Assembly: GCF_014284305.1 (NCBI RefSeq)
Contig: NZ_JACOFW010000002.1
Span: 186,001-250,000, forward strand
Origin: Affinundibacterium seohonense
Lineage (GTDB): Bacteria > Pseudomonadota > Gammaproteobacteria > Burkholderiales > Burkholderiaceae_D
DNA: 64,000 nucleotides
Direction: 5' to 3'
Shown: positions 9,063-17,539 of the stretch, in pieces
How positions within the stretch are numbered: the stretch's first letter is position 1
Layout of the letters: the number at the start of each line of letters is the position of its first letter
The notes under the pieces: model-generated
Told to the model about the DNA's origin: nothing
The model's database searches: none
Seen by the model: only the letters and a program-made list of their open reading frames with translations
Translations under genes and position numbers: made by a program

Positions 9063-9153
9063 GAATAAAAATACCTGATCAGGTTTTAACGGGCATCGCA
9101 TTTGCCTGTAAAATTCAGGCTAAGACCTCGATACTTCATAGGATACCCCTAAT

Positions 9154-10077
9154 ATGAGCATTACGACAAACATCCCTCACGAAACTTCTGACCGCTTAGC
9201 GGGAGTAGAACCAGAAATTAAGGCAGAAATTCTGGCCGAAGCGTTACCGTATATTCGCAAGTTTCATGGGAAAACCATCGTTGTGAAATACGGCGGCAAC
9301 GCGATGACGGAAGAGCGCTTAAAACACGGTTTTGCCCGCGATGTAATTTTGCTCAAGTTGGTTGGGATGAATCCAGTCGTCGTGCATGGTGGTGGCCCGC
9401 AAATCGACAATGCCCTGAAAAAAGTCGGCAAACAAGGCACCTTCGTTCAAGGTATGCGTATCACCGATGAAGAAACGATGGAAGTCGTGGAATGGGTATT
9501 GGGTGGTGAAGTGCAGCAAGACATCGTCATGCTGATCAATCACTACGGCGGTCAAGCAGTCGGTTTAACAGGCAAAGACGGCGGCTTAATCCGCGCCCGC
9601 AAAATGAAAATGCCAGACCGCGAAAACCCAGGCGAATTCTTAGACATCGGCTTCGTCGGTGAAATCGACGCAATCAATCCAGCGGTCGTTAAAGCCCTAC
9701 AAGACGACGCCTTCATCCCTATCATTTCCCCAATCGGTTTCGGCGAAGACGGCCAAGCCTACAACATCAACGCCGACTTAGTCGCAGGCAAAATCGCCGA
9801 AATCCTGAAAGCCGAAAAGCTAATCATGATGACGAATATCCCAGGTGTCTTAGACAAACAAGGCAATCTGGTAACCGACTTATCCGCCAGAGAAATCGAC
9901 GAAATGTTCGCAGACGGCACAATCTCAGGCGGCATGCTGCCAAAGATTTCTTCTGCTTTGGATGCAGCGAAATCAGGTGTGAATACGGTGCATATTATCG
10001 ACGGACGCATACCGCATTCGCTGTTGTTAGAGATTTTGACTGAACAAGCTTTTGGTACGATGATTCGATCCCACTAG
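9154..10077 (+). CDS. argB: Acetylglutamate kinase ArgB
   Basis: 307-residue amino-acid kinase, second enzyme of arginine synthesis (phosphorylates N-acetyl-L-glutamate). Conserved glycine-rich and substrate loops: [19 protein letters not shown] and [25 protein letters not shown] and [13 protein letters not shown] near the C-terminus. The N-terminal ~30 residues form the extra helix found in arginine-sensitive hexameric enzymes. It diverges from the sigma factor gene; the order argB, HAD nucleotidase, slmA is common in Burkholderiales. Confidence 0.97.
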   Translation: MSITTNIPHETSDRLAGVEPEIKAEILAEALPYIRKFHGKTIVVKYGGNAMTEERLKHGFARDVILLKLVGMNPVVVHGGGPQIDNALKKVGKQGTFVQGMRITDEETMEVVEWVLGGEVQQDIVMLINHYGGQAVGLTGKDGGLIRARKMKMPDRENPGEFLDIGFVGEIDAINPAVVKALQDDAFIPIISPIGFGEDGQAYNINADLVAGKIAEILKAEKLIMMTNIPGVLDKQGNLVTDLSAREIDEMFADGTISGGMLPKISSALDAAKSGVNTVHIIDGRIPHSLLLEILTEQAFGTMIRSH

Positions 10078-10093
10078 CATAAATCTCATTTAT

Positions 10094-10191
10094 AAATTTC
10101 ATTTTCGGGCGCATTGCGTTGTTGCTTGTCCTCGCAATACCTGAGTATTGCTGCGGGAAGCGCCTAGCACTGCATCCCGAGAATGAAATTT
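10094..10191. repeat. Palindromic intergenic element (nested hairpins)
   Basis: A 98-bp element just after argB. Outer arms of 16 bp (10094-10109 and 10176-10191) are inverted copies with one mismatch (left arm AAATTTCATTTTCGGG). A perfect 7-bp inner stem, GCAATAC / GTATTGC, with a 4-base loop lies at 10134-10151, itself flanked by GCTT/AAGC. The design, outer arms around an inner hairpin in a non-coding gap, is that of REP/BIME-type dispersed palindromic elements. Only one copy is present in the window, so its repeat status is inference. It could also act as a transcript end for argB. Confidence 0.55.
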
Positions 10192-10242
10192 TTGGTTAGT
10201 GGAATATCGTTTCATTGATAGATAATATTCTTGAGCAATTAA

Positions 10243-10569
10243 ATGATTCCTTTGCCCCAATTTGCTGCGGAAATCGAATTTCACTTTCGCGAACATTCTG
10301 CTGAGCGTAGACATTGGTTTATGTTTGACGAGTCATTGCATCGGCGAGTGCCGATGCGAATGGACGGTATCGATGGTTTGAATACTGTTGGTATGTGGAT
10401 TGAACAAGCAGGCATATTTAAATCTGGAGATGTCATTTTTGTTCGATGTGTTGTACTTGCTCCAGAGCTGTTCAGCCCAGTCGTGAAGCCAGGAGTTAAA
10501 TTTGAGCTTTGGGAGAGTGGTTTCATAGCATCTGGAATTGTCAGAGAGCGTTTTCAGACTGGTTGGTGA
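10243..10569 (+). CDS. Small hypothetical protein with EF-Tu-like C-terminal segment
   Basis: 108 residues from an ATG. The segment PGVKFELWESGFIASGIV resembles the beta-barrel end of EF-Tu-related domains (a pattern with EGG..VGxGxV), seen in a group of small uncharacterised bacterial proteins. No signal peptide, membrane helix or catalytic motif. It lies alone between the palindromic element after argB and the chain of inverted repeats, with no strong ribosome-binding site. Probably a real gene, function unknown. Confidence 0.55.
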   Translation: MIPLPQFAAEIEFHFREHSAERRHWFMFDESLHRRVPMRMDGIDGLNTVGMWIEQAGIFKSGDVIFVRCVVLAPELFSPVVKPGVKFELWESGFIASGIVRERFQTGW

Positions 10570-10652
10570 TTTTTCGATTTGAACGATGTGCAACGGTAAA
10601 TTGGGTAATTTCCCCTAGAGTTGATCCATCGGTCTTTCCGCATGTGACACTG

Positions 10653-10882
10653 CCAATTGTGCGGGACAGAAAATGGAAAGAGAAAGCCTTGCTGTTTGAG
10701 CCGAAGGCGAGTTTCAAGGCTTTCCCATTTTTTGTCTTGCACAATTGGGAACCCGAAGGGCAGTGGCGCCTGCGTCGCCTTTTTTGGGTTACCTTTTTTG
10801 GCGAAGCAAAAAAGGTAACTGGCTGTCGGGCCACCCCCGACCTGTGAACGATCAGCTTTGCTCAAAACGTAAAGCCAAAGCT
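10653..10882. repeat. Compound inverted-repeat element (four successive hairpins)
   Basis: The 328-bp gap between the small hypothetical gene and the HAD nucleotidase gene is filled by inverted repeats in series: (a) long imperfect arms 10653-10691 / 10715-10748, which begin CCAATTGTGCGGGACAG and end in the inverted form CTTGCACAATTGG; (b) a perfect 13-bp stem GTTACCTTTTTTG at 10788-10800 with its inverse at 10807-10819, loop GCGAAG; (c) GTCGGG/CCCGAC at 10825-10841; (d) AGCTTTG/CAAAGCT at 10854-10882. Short ORFs on both strands run through it but are composition artefacts. It looks like a dispersed non-coding element rather than a gene. Confidence 0.6.
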
Positions 10883-10897
10883 AAATGGCAAAGTGAA

Positions 10898-11599
10898 ATG
10901 CAAGCAAATCAAACCATCTGGCTATTCGACCTAGACAACACCCTACACAACGCCAGCGCAGCAGTCTTCCCCAGCATAGCCAACAACATGACCCGCTACA
11001 TCACGCAAGTGTTGAAAGACGCCAAGCATCCATCCGACCCAGAAACAGTCGACCAACTAAGAGTCAGCTACTTAAAACGTTACGGCGCAACCCTAAAAGG
11101 CATGGTCATCCACCACGGCGTGAATGAAAAAGACTTCCTACGCGAAGCCCACAAATTCGATCACTTGCCGGATCTACTAAAAAGAGAACGTGGTTTATCA
11201 AGAATACTCGCCCGATTACCAGGCAAAAAAATTCTATTCACTAACGCACCACAAGACTACTCACAACAAGCGATCCGACACTTCAATCTACACCGCCATT
11301 TCGCCGCCCATATCTCGATAGAAAATATGCGAGTCCACGGAAAATCCCATCCCAAGCCCAGCAAGCCTTACTTGCGTAAACTCTTAGCGCAACACGGTTG
11401 GCAGCCAAGTCAATGTATCTTGGTCGAAGATAGTGTGGCGAACATCATCGCCGCCAAACAGATAGGCATACGCACCGTGATGGTGACCGGACATGGTCAG
11501 CACGTGCAACAGAAAAGTATTTCTGCCAGCGCCGATATCACAGTAAAATCAGTCTTTGAATTGCCGCAACGATTACGTCAATTACGCATGTTTAGCTAG
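10898..11599 (+). CDS. HAD-superfamily pyrimidine 5'-nucleotidase
   Basis: 233 residues from the ATG at 10898; the open frame extends 51 codons further upstream, but that part is the inverted-repeat element and is not protein-like. HAD motif I is FDLDNTLH (nucleophile and acid Asp), motif II LFTNAP, motif III the Lys of HPKPSKP, and motif IV LVEDSVANI. The C1-type cap and overall length fit the pyrimidine 5'-nucleotidase (YjjG/SDT1-like) family, which dephosphorylates UMP/CMP or damaged nucleotides. 36 bp upstream of slmA, likely the same transcript. Confidence 0.88.
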   Translation: MQANQTIWLFDLDNTLHNASAAVFPSIANNMTRYITQVLKDAKHPSDPETVDQLRVSYLKRYGATLKGMVIHHGVNEKDFLREAHKFDHLPDLLKRERGLSRILARLPGKKILFTNAPQDYSQQAIRHFNLHRHFAAHISIENMRVHGKSHPKPSKPYLRKLLAQHGWQPSQCILVEDSVANIIAAKQIGIRTVMVTGHGQHVQQKSISASADITVKSVFELPQRLRQLRMFS

Positions 11600-11635
11600 C
11601 ACATCTGATCTGTACTCTTCATACCATAAAAAACT

Positions 11636-12208
11636 ATGTCTACCACCAAGCCAGGTGAGCGCAAGCTCCAGATTTTGCAAACACTAGCTGCCATGCTAGA
11701 AAATCCGAAAGGTGAAAAAATCACCACCGCAGCGCTTGCCGCAAAAATTGATGTATCCGAAGCGACTTTATATCGGCACTTCGCCAGTAAAGCGCAGATG
11801 TTTGAAGGTTTGATCGAATTTATTGAGACCACGGTGTTTGGTCTGATTAATCAAATTAGTGTGCAACATAAAGACGGCATACAACAAGCGCACGGCATCA
11901 CCTTGATGTTGCTGAGTTTTGCAGAGCGCAATCCAGGAATGACGAAAGTCTTAATCGGCGATGCCTTAGTCAATGAAGATGAGCGCTTGCAAGTTCGTAT
12001 GAATCAATTTATGGACAGAGTTGAACTGGCTTATAAGCAAGCATTACGGCAGGCAGGAGCGCAGGGACAGGTGGCGGAATCGGAAGTCGCGATGCGGGCG
12101 AATTTACTCACGACATTTGTGCTTGGACGCTGGCAGCGTTACGCAAAAACAGGCTTTAAAGCCAGCCCTACCGAGTTTGCTAGTGCGCAAATTGCAGCTT
12201 TGCTTTAA
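11636..12208 (+). CDS. slmA: Nucleoid occlusion factor SlmA (TetR family)
   Basis: 190-residue TetR-type protein. The N-terminal HTH is TTAALAAKIDVSEATLYRHFASKAQMFEGLIEF (core SEATLYRHFASKAQMFEGL), a near-canonical SlmA recognition helix; the C-terminal half contains PGMTKVLIGDALVNEDERL, typical of SlmA. It binds SBS sites on the chromosome and blocks FtsZ ring assembly over unsegregated DNA. Ends 3 bases from the convergent yigZ gene. Confidence 0.93.
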   Translation: MSTTKPGERKLQILQTLAAMLENPKGEKITTAALAAKIDVSEATLYRHFASKAQMFEGLIEFIETTVFGLINQISVQHKDGIQQAHGITLMLLSFAERNPGMTKVLIGDALVNEDERLQVRMNQFMDRVELAYKQALRQAGAQGQVAESEVAMRANLLTTFVLGRWQRYAKTGFKASPTEFASAQIAALL

Positions 12209-12211
12209 GAC

Positions 12212-12799
12212 TTAGTTTGCGTTCAAGCGCTCTAGATTGCCGCGTAGCAGATTGAATGCTTCCTGATAAAAGGCATCGACTTGATTGGCTTTTAGTTGGA
12301 TCGTCAAGATGGCACGTTCTGCATAATCGGCTTGCACAATACTCGCTTGATAGTGATCGCAGATATGGCGCAATTGTGATTCATCGGCAAAATTCACGGC
12401 GAGCTGGATTTCACTCAAGACTTCAATTGCGATCAATTCCGCATTCTTAAACGCATCAGAAATGGCTTGTCCATAAGCGCGGGTCAACCCCCCAGCGCCT
12501 AGTTTGGTGCCGCCCCAATAACGTACGACCACCGCCAGCACATTGAAAAGTTCTTTGTGTACTAAGACGTTGTACATGGGCTTGGCGGCAGTGCCCGATG
12601 GCTCGCCATCATCGTCTAAGCCAGAATCGCCCTCACACAATAAAACCCAACAGACGTGCACAGCATTGGGATGCTGTGCACGAATCTGACTGAGTAATAT
12701 TTGTGATTCGCTGCGACTATAGACGGGATAAAGCTGACCGAGAAAGCGACTTTTTTTAATTTCGATTTCAGCCGCTACTGCTGATTTAAGCTGATACAT
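12212..12799 (-). CDS. YigZ/IMPACT family protein
   Basis: 195 residues. The UPF0029 N-terminal domain carries the family signature DDGEPSGTAAKPM and VVVRYWGGTKLGAGGLTRAYG; the C-terminal part (about 130-195) is the DUF1949 ferredoxin-like domain. YigZ is related to eukaryotic IMPACT (a Gcn2 regulator); the bacterial role is not established. Convergent with slmA. Confidence 0.92.
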   Translation of the reverse strand: MYQLKSAVAAEIEIKKSRFLGQLYPVYSRSESQILLSQIRAQHPNAVHVCWVLLCEGDSGLDDDGEPSGTAAKPMYNVLVHKELFNVLAVVVRYWGGTKLGAGGLTRAYGQAISDAFKNAELIAIEVLSEIQLAVNFADESQLRHICDHYQASIVQADYAERAILTIQLKANQVDAFYQEAFNLLRGNLERLNAN

Positions 12800-12844
12800 G
12801 TACCACTTTACAAAGAGAAATCATGGCTTATTGGATTACGAAAT

Positions 12845-13267
12845 TTATTGAATCACAAAATTCTCAAAGAAGATATCAACGACACCATCGTCGTCTTTGA
12901 CAGAAATGGCTTTATTGATGCGGCTGCGTAACTCTTCAATGAGAAGTTTTTTTCCTGCATTGCCTTGGACATCCTCTCCTTGTTTGCTACTGAGCGTCAT
13001 GATGACAGCATGACGTACCATAGGCATGGACACTTTGATCTTCTCGCTCAGCTCTGGCGTGCTCAGTTGTAGGGTGATGATGGTTTGTAAATATCGATCA
13101 AAGCTAGCTAAGTTGACGACAAATGGTTCTAACCTCGCTATCGCAGCACCACTTCCCGCGCTAGCTGAGGCTTTGTCACTAAAAGCCCAAGCTTGTCCAC
13201 AGGATATTGCTGAGCCTATGAATAAACTGCAGATTAATATAAAACGGAATAATCGTGTGTGCATCAT
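12845..13267 (-). CDS. Orphan exported FliL-like protein
   Basis: 140 residues. Residues ~35-140 match the FliL domain: LEPFVVNLASFDRYLQTIITLQL, RHAVIMTLSSKQGEDVQG (in shorter cores VVNLA and ITLQL), KLLIEELRSRIN and the final VVDIFFENFVIQ, close to the FliL ending. FliL normally has an uncleaved N-terminal membrane helix; here the leader looks like a cleavable signal peptide ending AWA-F. No flagellar genes lie nearby, so this may be a FliL paralogue with a periplasmic role rather than the stator-associated protein. Confidence 0.75.
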   Translation of the reverse strand: MMHTRLFRFILICSLFIGSAISCGQAWAFSDKASASAGSGAAIARLEPFVVNLASFDRYLQTIITLQLSTPELSEKIKVSMPMVRHAVIMTLSSKQGEDVQGNAGKKLLIEELRSRINKAISVKDDDGVVDIFFENFVIQ

Positions 13268-13308
13268 GAGCTCCCTATGAAGTGGTGAAATATTAACTTT
13301 GATAGCGG

Positions 13309-14976
13309 TTACACTGTCAGAGGTTTGTAACGAATACGCTTAGGTTTGGCACCTTCTTCACCTAAACGTTTTTTCTTGTCGGCTTCATATTCTTGATAGT
13401 TACCGTCAAAGAAGCTCACTTGGGAATCGCCTTCGAAAGCTAGGATATGCGTTGCAATACGATCCAAGAACCAGCGATCATGCGAGATCACCATCACGCT
13501 ACCAGCGAATTCCAGCAAAGCATCTTCCAAAGCGCGCAAAGTTTCGACGTCCAGATCATTCGATGGTTCATCGAGCAATAAGACATTGCCGCCTTGCAGT
13601 AATGTTTTTGCCAGATGCAAACGACCACGTTCACCACCAGACAAATTGCCGACGATTTTTTGTTGATCACCACCTTTGAAATTGAAACGTCCGAGGTAAG
13701 CGCGCGAAGGCATTTCGAAACGGCCTACAGTCAAAATATCTGCACCATTGGCGACATCTTCAAACACGGTTTTGGTATTGCCGAGGTCTTCACGCGATTG
13801 ATCAACCAGAGAGATTTTTGCAGTTTGACCGAGAGCCACTTCACCGCTATCTGGTTGCTCTATACCTTTGATCATCTTGAACAAAGTCGACTTACCAGCG
13901 CCGTTCGGGCCGATAATACCGACGATCGCGCCTGGTGGAATCTTGAAACTCAGATTGTCGATCAAGAGACGGTCGCCAAATGACTTGCTGACGTTTTTGA
14001 ACTCGATCACTTCATTACCTAAACGCTCAGCCACAGGGATGAAAATCTCCTGCGTTTCATTGCGCTTCTGGTATTCGTGCTCGCTCATTTCGTTAAAGCG
14101 TGCCAAACGTGCTTTACTCTTCGCCTGACGAGCTTTTGGATTTTGGCGCGACCATTCCAATTCTTTTTGCAAGGCGCGTTGACGTGCAGATTCAGTTGCT
14201 TCTTCTTGTTTCAAGCGGGCTTGCTTTTGATCGAGCCATGAAGAGTAATTACCTTTCCATGGAATACCAGCACCGCGATCCAATTCCAAAATCCATTCAG
14301 CAGCGTTGTCCAAGAAATAGCGATCATGCGTAATCGCCACGACAGTGCCAGGGAAGCGTAAGAGGAATTGCTCCAGCCAATCGACGGATTCTGCATCCAG
14401 ATGGTTGGTCGGTTCGTCGAGCAAGAGCATGTCAGGTTTGGATAACAACAAGCGGCACAAAGCGACACGGCGTTTTTCACCGCCAGACAGAACGCCAATT
14501 TTGGCATCCCAAGGTGGCAAGCGCAGAGCATCCGCAGCCATTTCTAATTGCAGCTCGACATTGTCACCAGCAGAGGTGGAAATGATCGCTTCTAAGCGAG
14601 CTTGTTCATTTGCCAGTGCATCAAAGTCAGCGTCTTCTTCGGCGTACGCGGCATACACCAACTCTAACTTTGCTTTGGCTTCAAACACTTCACCGAGCGC
14701 ACCTTCAACGGCTTCGCGTACAGTTTGTTCTGGATCGAGTTGTGGTTCTTGCGGTAGATAGCCGATGTTCAGATTTGGCATAGGCACGGCCTCGCCCTGA
14801 ATATCTTTATCGATACCCGCCATGATTTTTAACAGGGAAGACTTACCTGAACCGTTCAGCCCCAACACACCGATTTTGGCACCTGGGAAAAAGGATAGAG
14901 AAATATCTTTTAGAATTTGACGTTTAGGCGGCACGATTTTGCCGACCCGGTTCATGGTATAGACGTAATTTGCCAT
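13309..14976 (-). CDS. ettA: Energy-dependent translational throttle protein EttA (ABC-F)
   Basis: 555-residue ABC-F protein with two ATPase domains: Walker A GLNGSGKSS and GPNGAGKST, signatures LSGGEKRRVAL and LSGGERGRLHL, Walker B LLLDEPTNHLD and LLLDEPSNDLD. A Lys/Arg-rich P-site tRNA-interaction linker lies between them (around KARQAKSKARLARF), and the start YVYTMNRVGKIVPPK is EttA-specific. It binds the ribosomal E site and gates the first peptide bond according to ADP/ATP ratio. Monocistronic as far as seen. Confidence 0.97.
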   Translation of the reverse strand: MANYVYTMNRVGKIVPPKRQILKDISLSFFPGAKIGVLGLNGSGKSSLLKIMAGIDKDIQGEAVPMPNLNIGYLPQEPQLDPEQTVREAVEGALGEVFEAKAKLELVYAAYAEEDADFDALANEQARLEAIISTSAGDNVELQLEMAADALRLPPWDAKIGVLSGGEKRRVALCRLLLSKPDMLLLDEPTNHLDAESVDWLEQFLLRFPGTVVAITHDRYFLDNAAEWILELDRGAGIPWKGNYSSWLDQKQARLKQEEATESARQRALQKELEWSRQNPKARQAKSKARLARFNEMSEHEYQKRNETQEIFIPVAERLGNEVIEFKNVSKSFGDRLLIDNLSFKIPPGAIVGIIGPNGAGKSTLFKMIKGIEQPDSGEVALGQTAKISLVDQSREDLGNTKTVFEDVANGADILTVGRFEMPSRAYLGRFNFKGGDQQKIVGNLSGGERGRLHLAKTLLQGGNVLLLDEPSNDLDVETLRALEDALLEFAGSVMVISHDRWFLDRIATHILAFEGDSQVSFFDGNYQEYEADKKKRLGEEGAKPKRIRYKPLTV

Positions 14977-15469
14977 TTTTGGGAATATTTTGAGGGGAAA
15001 TTAGAAGTCGTTAGGATACCTCAAGAGCGAGCGGAAGCGTGTTGAACGCAAGAAATTTTTTGCTCGTTTGTCCCACGTTGGCCTTCTAGGTTGTGGGTCG
15101 ACGTAATAAATTCATATTTTTTCAATTTCTTTCGCAGTGGAAATACGACAGGTTCACGCTAAAGCTGTGAATACAAGCTGCTAATTCACAAAGTCATGTG
15201 CGAAAGTGTTGCTATCAATTGTCATAAGAAGTTAAGATGACCACAGAAACTCTGTGAAATGGTTAGAAAATAAATAAAATGCTGTTATAGTTTCGTCCTT
15301 ATGTGTTTTGCATATAAGCCTCTATTCAGTTCGCTTGTTGATTGAAAATCGAGGCTAGACAGGGCAGAGTGATGCATAGATTGTGTGTTAAATTTGCCAA
15401 GGCAACACCGCTGCAATTACTTATTTTTGTAATGCTGTTTCATTGAAAGTCGTTCCCTAGACTGTACTT
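14977..15469. other. 493-bp intergenic region between ettA and the diguanylate cyclase
   Basis: Divergent control region, no credible ORF. It becomes AT-rich near 15230-15300. I looked for the conserved cores of c-di-GMP riboswitches ahead of the GGEEF gene and did not find them. No clear RBS precedes the ATG at 15470. Confidence 0.5.
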
Positions 15470-16519
15470 ATGGAATCAATCATTAAACATTTGATGGAGA
15501 TTACGGGTCATCGTGACCATGATCTGCTGAACATCTCCGTTATCTCTGCCTTGAGTGAATTAACCCATGCGGCTCGTGCACGCGTGCTGGATATCTTGCA
15601 TGTAGGTGACAAGGTTTTTGTTAAAGCGCAAATCACGATCGATCATGGCAAGTTAGCAGCAAGCGAAGAGCATTTAACGCACTTAGTACCAGAAATCCCC
15701 ATTGAGCAATTCCCGCAATTAGCAAATGGTTTGCAAAAGCACGACAGTGTCATTGAGTTCGTCGCTGAGAACGGTGAGCGCACATTGTGGTTGCCGATCT
15801 GGATGAATGATAAAGTCAATGTCTGCCTGGAAATCCTCAATCCCGCTGTGTATTCCGAAAACACCAGAGAAGTGATGAGCGGTATTTTGGTGGTGTATCG
15901 TAACTTCCAAAATTTACTCGATTACAGTGAACGAGATTCACTCACAGGCCTGTTAAATCGTAAAACTTTTGATGATAACTTCTCAAAAATTTTGCGTACT
16001 AGCGTACAACGACAATTGCAGGACGAAGTCAATCAGCCTGAAGTTGAGCGCCGTCACAATGACAAAGAAAAACAACATTGGCTGGCGGTACTGGATATCG
16101 ATCATTTCAAACGCGTGAATGACACTTTTGGCCATTTATATGGCGATGAAGTTTTGATTCTGATCGCCAATTTGATGCGCTCTTCTTTCCGTCCAACGGA
16201 TAAATTATTTCGCTTTGGTGGTGAAGAGTTTGTGATCTTGTTGCGTTCGACCACGAAAGAAGATGCGCACATGATCTTTGAACGTTTCCGTGAAAATGTG
16301 GCACGCTATCCTTTCCCACAAGTCGGCACCGTAACGATCAGTGTCGGGTTTGCGCACATCGATCCATTTGAGCCTGCTGTTGGCATTATTGGCCGAGCGG
16401 ATCAAGCCTTGTATTATGCGAAAAGTAATGGGCGCAATCGGATTTGCCACTATGAAGATTTAGTGGACTCAGGAGCCTTGCATATCGAGCAGTCACAAGA
16501 TAGCGTTGAGTTCTTTTGA
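15470..16519 (+). CDS. GGEEF diguanylate cyclase with uncharacterised N-terminal sensor
   Basis: 349 residues. The C-terminal GGDEF domain (about 160-335) has an intact active site GGEEF at 250-254 and an inhibitory I-site RPTD at 241-244, five residues upstream, so it should make c-di-GMP with product feedback. DSLTGLLNRKTFDDNF opens the domain. The N-terminal ~150 residues, without membrane helices, probably form a cytoplasmic GAF-like sensor, but I cannot name the ligand. Followed by an intrinsic terminator at 16552-16576. Confidence 0.93.
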   Translation: MESIIKHLMEITGHRDHDLLNISVISALSELTHAARARVLDILHVGDKVFVKAQITIDHGKLAASEEHLTHLVPEIPIEQFPQLANGLQKHDSVIEFVAENGERTLWLPIWMNDKVNVCLEILNPAVYSENTREVMSGILVVYRNFQNLLDYSERDSLTGLLNRKTFDDNFSKILRTSVQRQLQDEVNQPEVERRHNDKEKQHWLAVLDIDHFKRVNDTFGHLYGDEVLILIANLMRSSFRPTDKLFRFGGEEFVILLRSTTKEDAHMIFERFRENVARYPFPQVGTVTISVGFAHIDPFEPAVGIIGRADQALYYAKSNGRNRICHYEDLVDSGALHIEQSQDSVEFF

Positions 16520-16551
16520 CAGCATAGGACGAACCCAAATAATCACACTCG

Positions 16552-16576
16552 GCGCAGTTTTTCTGCGCTCTTTTTT
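16552..16576 (+). terminator. Rho-independent terminator after the diguanylate cyclase gene
   Basis: Stem GCGCAG / CTGCGC with a five-T loop, followed by seven T residues. Confidence 0.8.
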
Positions 16577-16606
16577 TGCCCAGTAATTTGAAGAATCAAT
16601 GCCATC

Positions 16607-17539
16607 ATGGAATTACGTCAGCTACGCTATTTTGTCGCCATTGTTGACCACGGTTCCTTATCGCGAGCAGCGCGAGTTTTGCATATCGTGCAGCCGGCAT
16701 TGACGCAACAGATTCAACAATTAGAAGAAGAGTTAGGCACGAGTCTCTTACATCGTTCCGCACAAGGCATGCAAGCGACCGATGCCGGCAAGATTTTTTA
16801 TGAACACGCATTGGCGATACTAAAACAGATTGCCGATGCCAAATCCGCCGTCAATCAATCGACCGACAAGCCAAGCGGAACTGTGGCACTCGGTATTCCG
16901 CAGAGTGCCTCTGGTGCACTAGCTTTACCTTTACTCAAGGCGGTGCGTGCGGCATATCCTGATATTGTGTTTCAACTGACCGAAGAACTGACGGGTAATT
17001 TAACCGAACAGTTGGCATCAGGGCGTTTGAATTTGGCGATTTTATTTGATGACGGCCAACTAGGTAAATTTCATTGCAAGCCCTTGGTCGAAGAGGAGAT
17101 GATGTTTATCACGCGGGCTGATTCACAGTTTGCCTGCAAACGAAAAACCATTACCTTAGAAAAGGTGTTGGCGGTACCCCTGATCTTGCCGAGTATTCAA
17201 CATGGTGTCCGGCCACGTATAGAGCAAGTGGTGCGCGATTATGGTAAGCGTATCGACAACGTGATCGACATTACGTCGATAGCGATTTTAAAGTCGGCAA
17301 TTCTGGCGGATATGGGCGCAACCATCTTGCCCGTCTCGCCTCTACTGGCCGAAATTCAGCGCGGGGAAATGCGCGCCTGTGCGATCAGTGATGTTGCGTT
17401 GTCACGCACGGTGAGTTTGTGCTCTTCTAAAAATATCCCGCTCACCAATGCCGCCATGGCAGTGGAGAAACTCGTCTTAGATGTCGCTCATGATTTGTGC
17501 TCGAGCGGACAATGGCTGGGTGCCAAAGATTTGACATGA
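16607..17539 (+). CDS. LysR-type transcriptional regulator (Nac/CynR-like)
   Basis: 310 residues. N-terminal winged HTH with MELRQLRYFVAIVDHGSLSR and VQPALTQQIQQLEEELG; the rest is a LysR substrate-binding domain with GIPQSASGALALPLL at its start. The HTH is closest to the Nac/Cbl-like group involved in nitrogen or carbon control, but no target can be assigned. Its TGA overlaps the ATG of the histidine kinase gene (ATGA), so it is likely co-translated with the following two-component pair, an unusual partner for a LysR gene. Confidence 0.9.
   Translation: MELRQLRYFVAIVDHGSLSRAARVLHIVQPALTQQIQQLEEELGTSLLHRSAQGMQATDAGKIFYEHALAILKQIADAKSAVNQSTDKPSGTVALGIPQSASGALALPLLKAVRAAYPDIVFQLTEELTGNLTEQLASGRLNLAILFDDGQLGKFHCKPLVEEEMMFITRADSQFACKRKTITLEKVLAVPLILPSIQHGVRPRIEQVVRDYGKRIDNVIDITSIAILKSAILADMGATILPVSPLLAEIQRGEMRACAISDVALSRTVSLCSSKNIPLTNAAMAVEKLVLDVAHDLCSSGQWLGAKDLT

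Noticed and set aside
10541..10865. ORFs on both strands in the inverted-repeat chain
   Set aside because: Basic, low-complexity translations that follow the repeat arms; no start signals or family resemblance.
10745..10897. N-terminal extension of the HAD nucleotidase gene
   Set aside because: The 51 extra codons are the inverted-repeat element; HAD motif I needs only a few residues before it.
15300..15469. c-di-GMP riboswitch ahead of the diguanylate cyclase gene
   Set aside because: The conserved cores of the GEMM-I and GEMM-II classes could not be found.
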